In this document: one piece after another, positions 12,194-23,299 of the stretch | How positions within the stretch are numbered: position 1 is the first letter of the stretch | Layout of the letters: each line of letters begins with the position of its first letter | Source: Sphagnum magellanicum | Lineage: Eukaryota; Streptophyta; Sphagnopsida; Sphagnales; Sphagnaceae | Assembly (NCBI GenBank): GCA_021904315.1 | Contig: CM038908.1 | Location: forward strand, 13,536,501-13,600,500 | DNA: 64,000 nucleotides | Direction of reading: 5' to 3' | Notes under the pieces: generated by a model | Told to the model about the DNA's origin: nothing | The model's database searches: none | Seen by the model: the letters and a program-made list of their open reading frames with translations, nothing else | Made by a program: the position numbers and the translations under genes

Positions 12194-12198
12194 TACTA

Positions 12199-12335
12199 GA
12201 TAGGTCTAGGTTAGGTTACTAATTAGGTTATTACTTAACGAATAACCTACTAACCTATTAATTATGCTAAGCTAGATAAGTAGTCTAGGCCTAACTTAAC
12301 CTATTAGTTATGTTAGGTTAGGTAGGTAGCCTAAG
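12199..12335. repeat. CCTAGG/ACCTA-rich tract, right part
   Basis: The same low-complexity text resumes directly after the LTR target duplication ('gataggtctaggttaggtt') and fades near 12335. Confidence 0.7.
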
Positions 12336-12346
12336 CTTAACAATGA

Positions 12347-12455
12347 AGCTAAACTATCAAATGAATATGGTTCATTTGACTAAATGTCAAATCATAATGG
12401 TCAATTTGATTAAAAGTCAAATCATGATGGTTAATTTGATTAAACTTTATCCATT
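12347..12455 (+). repeat. About 31-bp tandem repeat, 3-4 units
   Basis: The unit is approximately 'gtcaaatcataatggtcaat' plus 'ttgattaaaa'. It repeats with few changes and then degenerates into further 'tggccattttgat' words up to about 12660. No coding sense. Confidence 0.75.
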
Positions 12456-12869
12456 CAATATGGCTAATTTAACTAAGTCATGGCCATTTTGATGGACATT
12501 TGTCCATTTTGACCAGATCTTTGACTTGACACTTGGTCTAAAAGGTCACCTTAGTTAAATGTATTAATCAAATGTAACATGTGTTTTTCATGCCCCAAAC
12601 CTTTAGTCAAAATGGACATAGCATTTGGTCAATGTGGACACTTTGATCAAGTTGGCCTTCTGAAAAGTCACGTTTTCTTGTAATGATAGTTTTAATATCC
12701 TCTAGATAGGCATTTAGCTAGTAGTTAAAACAATTGTTAGGGAATCCCTATAAATAACCCATAGGTAGTCTATGTAATTTATTTAAGTAACCTAAACAAC
12801 CCCTAGGTGGACCCTTCTAGGTAAGCCCCTATGTGGCCTAGGTAATCTTTAAGTAGGGGTGAATGCAAG

Positions 12870-13400
12870 GTACAATGGCCCATTTTTATGTCACAATGGT
12901 ATTTGTTTTTGGGTGCCCTTTGTTCAAATGTATATGGTGATTGATATGTCCTTATATATGATAATTTGGACTTGAATCTAAACTAACAACTTGATTATGA
13001 AAAATTTCATGCACTACTAGTAATTATGGACTTTTGAAATAAAAAAATTTGGAGTGGTCGAATGGCTAGAACATTAGAAAATGGAAAATTTTATATTGAT
13101 TTCATTTTAAATTCTTGTTAATGATTTATTATATGTTATAAAATGACATGATAAAGTCATGTCAAAAGCCATTTTTAAAAAAAAATTTAGCCAATTGATA
13201 ATTAAGGACTTTTGAATGGTCAAAATTTATGGACCATATTTTCATAAGTACATATGAGGTGAATATATTTATTGTTTTCCAATTTTTTTTCTCAAGATCA
13301 TATTTTTTACAAGCTCTACTTGGGGCGATGCTACTAAAGGACTTTCCCATTTTTACATGAAAAGTTCCAAGATCCAAAGTTTTGAAAGATTACATCATCA
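12870..13400 (+). repeat. Dispersed repeat family E, copy 2
   Basis: It aligns by eye with 3741-4620 and 40370-40990. Shared blocks are 'aacttgattatgaaaa', 'ggacttttgaa' (twice) and 'ggaccatattttcataagta'. The class is unknown. Confidence 0.55.
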
Positions 13401-14459
13401 TGAAGTTAGAACATTAGGTCTGAAGTTTCGGTCTAGGAAGGAAGGTTTAGTAAGGTGGGAAGTTGATTTTATTGTGCTTGTGTTTTTTTTGGTTTCGTTG
13501 TGAAGGTTGCGGCTATGGTTTCCTTATCAAGGTCATGGGTAACAACAAAAATAAGGATAGGCACCTAGGGGTGATACGAGGCGGTGTTGTAGAAAGGGCA
13601 AAATTTGCAAAATGACAACAATGTTGTTAATCTTGGAGAAGAGAAATTGACAAAATAGCCTAGTACGAAAATCGGGTCCTTGAAAATGGTTAAGAGATTT
13701 TGGACCTTTTTATGCCAATCTATGAAATTAGGAGGGCCACATAAGTCATAATTTAAACTATCGAAAAAACCTTGCCTACATTTCCCAGTGTTTTTGCAAA
13801 GGAAATAGTCATGAAAAAGGTTTTGTTTAACCCCATCATTATAAATCTTGTTCCAAACCTTAATGTAGTTTTGAAAAGTACATTTTTTGAGAGAGAGTTT
13901 ATGTCTAGGTTAGTTTATTTCTACCTTAATTGTCATTAGAAGTGAAAAGAGCAAGCACTTTAGTGAAGTTGGTTACAAAACATGCCATCTTTATGGCCCT
14001 TGTGAATGGTAGTTTGATAACCATGCTTAGGCAAAAAACTTGATTATTGAAAATGCATCCTAGGTCACCATGGCTATTCAATGTAGGGAGTGCATGTGAT
14101 CATTGAGGTCAAACATCTTGGCTCCTATAACCAAGGCAATCGTTTTGTTGTGGTGGACCAAGTTGAAACTTGCATGAATCCCAATGAAAAGGAAGTGGCA
14201 AGGAAAAAAAATAACACCACATCTGTATGAAGAAAAACCAATTAAATACCTCATGGAAACATAGGTTTTTTTCATCCTTGTTTTATCCTTTGCTTTTTCA
14301 TTTTAACCTTGTTTGTTTGTTTTTTTGCCTTTGGACAAGTTGGGTTTGTCTCTCTTTGAACAATGGTTTTCATTCCTACATAGGAAGCTTTGAAATTTTT
14401 CAATTTTTTTTGTTTTAGGGCTATTATACAACACATAAAACAACCAAAAAATTTACAAT
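13401..14459. other. No gene recognised
   Basis: This is AT-rich sequence with short chance frames on both strands at 14078-14484. Composition and lack of homology argue against coding. It may be the interior of a decayed element. Confidence 0.4.
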
Positions 14460-14900
14460 TATTTTCCTTCTTCTTGTATAACAATTCAAGATTTCAAAAC
14501 TTTAAAGTTTCAGAGCTCACATGTATGAGTTGGTATTTTTTAAGGTCTAGCTCAATTTCATGATTCTTCATTGTCCAACATGTTATGTTGGTTGCATTAA
14601 CTTCATATCACAAGAAGTTGTGATGTTGAGGTTTGATTCATTCAAGATTTGGCTTTGGAGGTCTTTGTACTATCAATGATGCTATCTTATGAGCATGTGA
14701 GTGTGAGTGTGAGCACGTGAACATGATAGAATCTTTTTAAAAATATTTTGATGATGTGGATAACATATTTTTGGAATATTCCTTGCCATGTAAGATATAA
14801 TCTAAAATGACATGGCAAAATATTCTACCACATGGACATGGATGAAATCAAAATGGATGAAAAATAATCGATGAAATTCATCATAAAGAAACCTTTATTG
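14460..14900 (+). repeat. Dispersed repeat family B, partial copy (mosaic)
   Basis: 14500-14690 matches 30535-30715 and 30950-31130 in the same orientation, sharing 'gattcttcattgt', 'caagaagtt' and 'atgttgaggtttga'. 14670-14900 matches 29280-29545 in reverse. The two halves therefore keep different relative orientations in the two places, so the family is internally rearranged. Confidence 0.55.
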
Positions 14901-17609
14901 ACAAAACTTTCCAAACAAATGTATTTTTGGTAAAGGGTTATCCCTAAAACCATACTTGTTCATTCTTTAAAGTTTATTGAATAATATACTAGTGTTTGTT
15001 AGCGGTTTGGATGTCATGTAGAAAATTATACTTGGAAAGGAAATTGAAAATCTTCAAGTGATGTTTTATCATTGAATTACAAAACATGCATATTTTCATT
15101 CTTTAAAAAGATAGAAATGACACAACACATGACAAAGATAAGCATGATTTTGCTTTGGTAGAAGAAGAATGTAATCAATACTATTTAGGGTAATCTACAA
15201 ACACAAAAACCAATGTTTAGTGGGCCATCCATTTGCAGAAATGAGAATAATTCTAAATTCATTCTTTATGTTTTGAAAAATGTTAACAAATCTTGCACTT
15301 CATACAAGTATTTCATATCTATTAACTACCTCCGAATGTATTCTATGAAAATGCCTTTATCACATGTCGTACAACTTGATAGCAACACTCCAATTATTCT
15401 AGAAATATCACCCTAGCATGACTCATTAGGCATTGCACTTCATTCCAACTCCATGTCGAGAAAATGAATGAAAGGTTCTGTTTGGCCATAATACATCACA
15501 TTTTACATGATGAAATAAAGATATTTGTAATGTACCTAGTTCACTTGACCACCCAAGGAACCTACCATCATTGTTATGAAGTCAACACAAGTGCAATTAG
15601 GGAAATTTCCAATCATCACTTAATATTGCTTTGTGCTAAGAGGTGGACTAAAGCTGATGATGTAAATCTGTCCATACCCTAGTGGAGGAACTTCAATAGG
15701 TGGCAAAAAAATAGCCTCCAAAGTTCGTCTAACCTCCCACCTATTTGTCTATTGTGTTGAAAGTTTGAGCGTTGTTGCTCATCGAATAAGCTTATAATTG
15801 CAAGTTTTTGGCCAAGCTTTAGGATCTATAGGTTAATTAGGAGGTGTTGTACTCTCATTTGCAAAAAGGGTTTGAGGCGCACATTTTCACGCTTCACATA
15901 GAACAAATCCTACCTCCTCCAATGTTGTCACTTCAAATTGAATCAAGTCGGTCCCTACTTGCATTGGCCACGTTGATGGGACAAGTGGCTTATTGACACA
16001 ATACATCCTTCTAGTTCCTCCAACTTAATGAATCAAATCATTTGCACAAAACTATAACTTGTGACAAATTGGTGCAAACCCTTTCAAATTAGACCATAAA
16101 CCATCGTAGTATGGACTAGGATTCCATGAACTATTTTTTTGGCAATGATTTTAGCGTCACAATGTTTCATCAATTTTTTTTGATTTCTAGAACAAGGAGT
16201 ATTCAATGATGGTGGGCACCTTTCAATTCTCCACACACCATCCTCACACACAAGCTTTTGAACCTTCAATCCTTGAAAAGTCAAAAACGAAAACCTCCAA
16301 GAATAGGACTAATGACTAATGTACGTTCTAGCTTCATTGTTTTGTAAAAGATTTTAAGAGACAAAGAGGGGCCCATTGAAGTTAATCTAGAAATAAAGGA
16401 GAATGAAGGGTACATTTAGGACAATAGGGTAGGGACAAAATATGGATATAGTTTCAATGGAACTTCATCTGCATAAGAACAATTATTTAAAAAGTTCAAT
16501 AAGAACTATTAGTTGAAGGAGACCGAATAATTGTCTACATGAAACAAACTTTAGAGGAGGTCACTTAAATCAAGAATGACATTTTTAAAAAATGAATGAG
16601 TTAAACGGTTAAGAAAATGATTTATGATGTAAAATTATCCCGAAACATTTGAAGAAATAGAGGCAACAAACTTGGGCATGATGTAGAATGATTTGGCCGA
16701 GAAGAAAGGTAAGCCCAAGAAGGATTAAATTCAATTTTTAATGCCAAATGTGAAAATATGAGAATTTTACAATATGTATTTGTCGTACAATTACATTCCA
16801 ATTTTCAGACCCATGGTTATATAAAAAGGAAATGACTAAAACCTTTAATTTAAGAAGGAAACAAAATATTTTTCGGTAAATGGGTTAGTTGCACCAATAT
16901 TTATAGCAAAAGCAAAAATGAAACAATAGCATATGGATAGAATATGCCATCAGAGACATATTTATTGCAAGTTTGAAGGCAATTTAATGGAAAATTGAAA
17001 TATTCGTCAACGCAACAAGTCAAAATTGTGAAGCTTGAAATACAGATAGATAATAATAATAATTTAATATTCATAGTAGGTAAAGGGGTATCAAAGTAGA
17101 AAATAAATGACACTGCGTTGAAGTATCTTGCTATGATATTTCCTTTGAGTCTACAAATGTTGGAAGAAGAAAAAAAAGCAATAAAACCCATTTCTCATAG
17201 AAGGTGAGAATAATTATTTATGTGGACAAGATCAAAGCAATGCAAGAGGGGGAAAAAGATGGCAAGAACTAAGAAGAGGAACCTTAATCTCCCACACTAG
17301 GAAGAAATAGATGAGGAGGTAAGGTTAATTCTTGCGTTGTGCAAGTCATTTACAAAGCATTGAAGCTTTTAGGGCATTCTTTTAAGGCATACTTATAAGA
17401 GGTGAAATTTATCCATTTGCAGGCTGAAGTTTCTCCAACATAAACAACCACAAGCCAAGAGGTAACACATTCTCCTATACTTGAATTACTTTCCTCTTTA
17501 GCTTCTTTATTGAGTTTAAAACTTGAGTACTTTCGAAAGCACTTGAGACCATTATGGAGGAGATTTATTTTTTTTAAAAGGGTTTTTCTTGTCTTTTCCT
17601 AACATGGCC
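14901..17609. other. AT-rich DNA; weak coding-like frames, none recognised
   Basis: Frames at 15213-15416 and 15464-15682 (+) lie close together and could be remains of one protein, but neither resembles a family I know. The rest shows no frames, RNA genes or repeat ends that can be supported. Short frames at 16084-16284 and 16901-17191 (minus) are not convincing. Confidence 0.35.
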
Positions 17610-19275
17610 GCATGAAAAGGTTTGCAACAAGGTCAATGGCACGTTGAGTGCTCTCTTGAACACCTAAGAGCATTCTTGAGTAAGAAATTTTTTCCTCATT
17701 GTTTTTTGAAACTTTCTTCAAAATTGGACTTGGGGGAGTTTTGCAGAAAGTGAGATCATTCATCAAGTCCTCTTGATTGCATTCAAGAACTTAAGAGAGC
17801 TTGAAATAGTTAAAATCTTTTAAAAAGGTTTTATCTCCCAATGCAGTGCCTTGAGAAGGTTTGTAAGGTGAAAATCTTTTATGGTGTACCACATAGGATG
17901 AAAAAGGCCTAGTCTTTACTACAATCCTTTTTTACCTTATATTTTGATCTCCATAAAAAATAATGAATCAAAAGTTGTCAAAAATTTCAAAAGGACTATA
18001 TTTTAAACTATAAAAAATTTAGATTCCATCATAATCATCCATAAATGTGTCTTTACATGGTCAAAAGGACTAGGTAAAAAAATAGAAAATAGTGACATTG
18101 TGACAATATTTTGGTACATCTTAAAGAATTTACACCATGTAGCAAGATCAATGGAATGTTGAATGTTTTCTTGAGCTCCAAAAAGCTTGGGGGAGGTTTG
18201 TAGAAAGCTTTAACAGTCATCAAGTGCTTTTGAGAACAAATAGGTTGAGTATCACTTTAAATGTTTTTTTGATTCCTTTTCTTAAAACGACATTAGTAAA
18301 AGTGAAATTTAATTCTTACAAAAAATTCTACATTACTATAACACATATTTGGACTTCACATGCATACTTTCAGTATTTATACCATGATTATCAACACACT
18401 TAACACTGCCATTCATTAAAACATCGGATTCACGGTTATTTCATATAACTAGAATCTGCACTTTAGAATACATTGTAAAAAACTCTAGAAACAAGATTAC
18501 AAATCATTTCATCATATTTTAATTATACAAAAAAATTTACACAATGATATGAACATATAATTCAATGTAGAAATTTGTGTTTTTCTGTATTACTAAAAAC
18601 ATGAATCAAAATTATAACAGAATCCCATGTTTTGTTGAAATGAAAATCAAAACAACAAATAAAACCTATGGTATATCAAAATAGAATCTATGGTTTTCTA
18701 CTACAAGTACGTACAACTCTTCTTACTATTCCCCAAAATTATGTGTCTAAGAATGTCTCTCTTTTCCAAAACCTCCCCCTTTGGGTAGTCCCAAGTCTCT
18801 TCATTATGATTCAAAACCAACAAGAATTCAAAATTCAAACTAACAAAGTTCCCTAATCAGTCCCTATCCTAAATGCTTGTTCATCCAAAATTGTGTAATC
18901 ATCCAACCCTTTTAACAGGCACCTTTAGAAGGTTTGCAACAAGATCAATGGGACATCTAATGTTCTCCTAAGCACTTGAGATCTTTCTTGAGCTTGCGAA
19001 CATTGAAAAGAACATTCTTCAATAAGGGTTTCCTTTTTATTATGTTTTTCAATGCATTTTTCAAATTCGAAGGTTAGGGGAGGTTTGCAAAAAGTGGGAT
19101 CACTTGTCGAGTGCTCTTAAAGGCACTTGAAAGCTCAAGAGAGATAGAAATAGTTAGAATATTTCTAATGAACATGTGAGAGCATTGTTGAGCTTGTGGG
19201 TGTTCAAGAAAACATTCTTGAGTAATTTTTTTTTTTTCCTTTATGTATTTTGATGCCTTCTTCAAACTTGCGCTT
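17610..19275. repeat. Irregular tandem array of a 110-230 bp repeat (family C), four blocks
   Basis: Blocks near 17610-17830, 18130-18260, 18915-19150 and 19170-19275 share 'gtttgcaacaagatcaatgg', 'cttgagcttg' and 'aagcactttgag'-like text. They also share 'aacattcttgagtaa' and, in three blocks, 'aggtttgcaaaaagtgggatca'. Spacers between blocks are unrelated AT-rich DNA. No coding function is evident. Confidence 0.6.
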
Positions 19276-20300
19276 GCATGAATTTTCTAGAAAACAAGGT
19301 TTATTATGGATCCAAATCTTGAAATGATGACAGAAAAGCTACAACTTCTTGTCTCCTCTCAAGTGAGCAGTGAGTAGAAGGTTTTTCACTCAATAAGTGG
19401 AATCAATCCTTGGTCCTGAAGGAAGCTCAAAAGTTCCCAAAGGTTAGCATGTTAGATGCTATTTTTGAAAAATGGCTCCATGAGGCAATTTTTTGGTACC
19501 AAGTACCCGTGATTGATCCTCTTTTTATTGTGGAATAAGAATGTTTATTTCTTTCCATCTCAATGAACTTTGATGCTCAATAATGTTCTTTTTCATTACA
19601 CTAGAAGTAGAAGCAAAGAAATTCTTTGATAACATAGTGATGAACCTAAGGGTTTGCATCCTTGAATTTGTTTCAATATAGAGCCTAGAGGATTTCATAA
19701 GTCATTGGAGGCTTGAATTGTGGGAAACTATCTTTTTCCATGAATTCAAGTATAAAGGTGCAATACTTAAAAGCAAGATTTGGAACCAACAGACTAGTGG
19801 TGAAGAGGCCTTCAAGCATGTGGTTTATAGTAATACACCTAATTTGTGTTTATATTCCCCTCATTTCTTTTTGCCTTCAGATGCCCATATTGAACTTAGT
19901 TGGTTTGTAGGTATATTTCACATGTACTCTTGGCCACTTAGGCTATTTGAACTCTTCCTCCACTTCTGAGGATTTGGTGTGATCCTAAAGTTGAAAGTAG
20001 CATGTTCAGGAAGGACCTCTTCAAGGATTGGACCCTTACCCACCTTCTGTATTGCAGCTAGTACTTTGATTGCCCTTATGACACTAATATAAAATAGAAG
20101 CGTGAATTCAAGGAAAATTTTGGGGTTTAGGCAAAAGAATATGCAAAAGGCATCGCTTGACAAATGGCCACCTACTCCATGCCTCCATCTTCTAATAACA
20201 AAAGGAAGTATGGTAGTATAGTATTGAGATTCATTAATGATGAAACAATTGAAAGTTCAGACTATATCTTTTGGTGGAAGATAATTGATTGATTGAGCTC
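19276..20300 (+). pseudogene. Unrecognised coding-like fossil
   Basis: An open frame at 19718-19969 (83 codons) encodes a tract rich in aromatic residues (LWETIFFHEFKYKG, LCLYSPHFFLPSD). Coding-like words continue in other frames to about 20280. A frame on the opposite strand at 19918-20163 is less convincing. I do not recognise the family. The size and position, just beyond a Harbinger relic, allow an accessory transposon protein, but that is a guess. Confidence 0.3.
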
Positions 20301-20799
20301 TCTCTTAAGCTCTTTCTCCTACTTCTTGGATTTTGTTTTCAACTCTATTTTGAAAATTATCATAGTTAAATTATTTTTTTGTATGTTGTTTGCATCATCT
20401 TTTCCATAAACATAATTTGTTCATCTAAGGATAAAGCTCTCCATTTTTCGGTCCTTGCATTGTGAAAATTCATTGCAAATTGTGTTCCCATATTCAAATG
20501 AAATCTTTGCACAAATATTATCTACATTTATATTTTTTAATGTGATTTCCATAATCTAGAATTGCCATTTGGTGATGGATATCATTAAAGAACATGCATA
20601 TTTTGAAATGTCCAATTGAATTTTATAATTTTGTTGACATAATTTCATTTATTCAAATGTGGTCTATTCTATCCAATGAATTAACATTTCCATCAAATTC
20701 AATTATCTAATCACTTTCAATTACCACATTTCATTATTCCATCTATGTTTACATGTGCAATTCAATGGATTCTTTATCCACAATTTGTTCCTAGAAATA

Positions 20800-21769
20800 G
20801 TCCTCTTTATGTTGGTGTTGACAATAGGGGAGGGTGCATAAACCCAAACCCGCATTCAGGTGAAGGTGGATTCACTTATGCTTCTATCATGATGAAAAAG
20901 GCCTTGATATTGTGCATATCTATACAATGAAGACCACCTCAACACTCTAAAGTCATTCGTGCTACCAAAAAGTCAAACAAACAAGTCAATGAATATTTTT
21001 TGATATCAACAATAGCTTAGGCAATCCTGTTATACCCACATGGTAAAAATAATCTTCATCAAAAGGTCCTGAAGGCTTGGTTATGGAAACATGTGTTCAA
21101 TCAATGGCACCTTGCACAAAAATTAAACCACACCAAGTCTTGAAATCCATCATGACAATTTGCATGTTGTTTCCTTCTAGCCATGAAATCAAACTCTTAT
21201 AGGTCTTGTTGATGGCATAAACAACCTCATGAAGGAAAAATAAACCATGGATTGCCCACAATAAAAAGTTTTGAACAAATAAAAAAACTAACACCATGTA
21301 CCAACTTGTAAATTGCACATGCCACTTGGATTTCTATAGGAATTGAACTTCGATATTTTGTTAATTATTTTGCTACCATAGGTCTCAATTGATTAACAAT
21401 GTCAAACAAAATCCCTTTTGCCATTTTGAAATTTTGCACCCAATAATGATCATCATACTTTGTAAATAAAAACCTTGAAAACCAAACAATAGATCTTGGT
21501 TTCACCCGATGCCCCAAGTCAGGGAACAAACTAAAAATATTTATCATGTGATGCTGATGAAGAGCTATGACAGCCAACATGTAAACTTTAGTGGAATTGT
21601 TTTGGAAAACCCTATCTGAACTTGAAAAAATATCCATGTTTTCTTTAGTGATCATTTGTTGTAGGAGCTTGATTATGAAAATTAAACAAGATACTACAAC
21701 AACATTAGTAAACTTTAAATCTTCCATCATAAGGGCACACATGTGACGGTGGAGTAACAATGAGGCCAC
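20800..21769 (-). pseudogene. PIF/Harbinger-type transposase, decayed
   Basis: Minus-strand frames at 21365-21769 and 21097-21318 together match plant PIF/Harbinger (HARBI1-like) DDE transposases. The first carries WFSRFLFTKYDDHYWVQNFK and FDIVNQLRP. The second carries the stretch with LISWLEGNNMQIVMMDFKTW and ends in QGAID, which holds the first catalytic aspartate of the family's QGAIDGTH motif. Beyond that point a TGA replaces the expected glycine codon, and homology continues in changing frames to about 20800 (a THVSITKP-like stretch, then PSGPF.EDYFYH-like text). Frames also change at 21319-21364. Such enzymes cut and paste elements with short inverted ends and 3-bp TWA duplications. Neither those ends nor the Myb-like partner gene were found, so this is an inactive remnant. 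Confidence 0.85.
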
Positions 21770-21866
21770 AACAACCTAACTTTTTCAACAACAACACAAT
21801 AAAAATCATGTTAACAAAAAAACCAAAGAAGAAAACTCAAATTGAAGAAAACATAAAAGAAATAAT

Positions 21867-22170
21867 TTAGTTGCCAAAGTTATAATAGTTGGTTGTAGAT
21901 GCATTAGAAGCTAAAAAAATGCGATGGTGCAACTCTTGCAATAGCAACACATTAGCATAATAATAATGGTTTAGTAGTGACGAAGCATAATAGTGATGAA
22001 GGCATAACAACGTAAGAACACAATAGTGATGGCACAATAACACAATAACACAACAATAATGGCACAATAACAATGATGGCACAATAACACAATAACATAA
22101 TAGCAATGGTGTAATAACGATGAAGGCATGGTGACACAACAACGATGGTGTAATTGAAGAGAGGATGCCA
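21867..22170. repeat. Low-complexity 'cacaataacaatgatgg' repeat
   Basis: An impure short-period array of 'caataa', 'cacaataacacaataaca' and 'atgatggcacaa' words. Three overlapping minus-strand frames here (21867-22341) translate as leucine/cysteine/tyrosine-rich low-complexity text and are products of the repeat. Confidence 0.75.
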
Positions 22171-22957
22171 AGAAATCACCTCAAGATGATGTAAACTTTC
22201 ACACCAAAAAATGATGATGATAAATGTCAAATTTTTGTTGAAAAAAACAACGATGATGGTGCTACATACCTTTAGGGCATTCTTGGTGTGAATCCTTTGT
22301 GATGTTAAAATAACTAAAAAAGTAAAGGTATGTAGCACCACTTGTAGGTGAGAATGGAATGTGATAAAACACCATCATTATTTAACATGTTAATTATAAT
22401 AACTATGTTAGTGTCAATTTTAATGTTTATGTTAGTGTTATCATAATTTAACAATTTTTCACTGACACTAGGTGTGAATCATGCTTTAGGACCTTACATG
22501 AATTAATTTACAAATAAGATTAAGCCATAATATACTAACACCAATAGTACACCATAAAAGATGGATGGCAAATGGTTAGGAAACAATTTTTTGTTGGGTT
22601 CCAATACCCTAATTAACCACAGTGGTTAGTTTAGTTGCATTATTTTATTACCTACCTACTAAAACCAAGTGAGTTGGTAGTAGGTAATAAAATTAACCTT
22701 TACCTATGTATAAACTAATGTTGGCCAGTTATAAGATTTTAAACCTATCCACAGGGTATGAATAAAACAAAATTTAAAATTCCTCTTAATATAAAAATAT
22801 GCATCTGGATAAACCATTATACATTCATGATTTTTTTAAATTCATTGCCTAATATGCATTTGCTAGTTTTCAAAATCATAATAACTTGTATATATGTATA
22901 ATAATTGTAAACAACAAGTTGAACATGAATGTTTAAACAAATAAACATATAGTAACT
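22171..22957. other. No gene recognised
   Basis: AT-rich DNA with a short 'cctacctactaaaacc' patch near 22650. Nothing else can be supported. Confidence 0.4.
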
Positions 22958-23012
22958 TGTAGGGGAATTGAACCCTAGTTCTTTATAAAACCATGCCCAT
23001 CACACTACAAGT
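22958..23012 (-). mobile_element. tRNA-derived SINE head or tRNA relic
   Basis: On the minus strand, a near-perfect pol III box B (gggttcaattcccc, 22962-22975) follows a box A-like 'tgtgatgggcatggt' (22990-23004) at tRNA-like spacing. The left and right ends pair ('aacttgtag' with 'ctacaagtt'), giving an acceptor-like stem. A SINE head or decayed tRNA explains this better than a working tRNA, because the anticodon arm is not regular. Confidence 0.5.
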
Positions 23013-23299
23013 TGCCCACAAAAAACAAAACAACATCCACACAAACAACAAACCACCCCAACCCCACAAAATAGAAGCACAAGAAATCAAAAACCTCCAA
23101 CAACTTGTTGAGCTCCAAAAACTAATCTATAAATCACCAAACCTACCACATCGAACAAAAAAAAGGTCATTTGGTTAGTTGGACAAGAACAATGTGATAA
23201 ATAAATTTTTTTGGTTTAAGGTTAAGGTGAATTACTTAATCCTTGTCACCTTGCAACTCCTAAAAATATTTAACTTATTCAATCAACTCATAATTATCT

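Noticed and set aside
21867-22341. Three minus-strand frames that look like membrane proteins
   Set aside because: They are leucine/cysteine/tyrosine low-complexity text from a short-period repeat and lie immediately next to the Harbinger relic.
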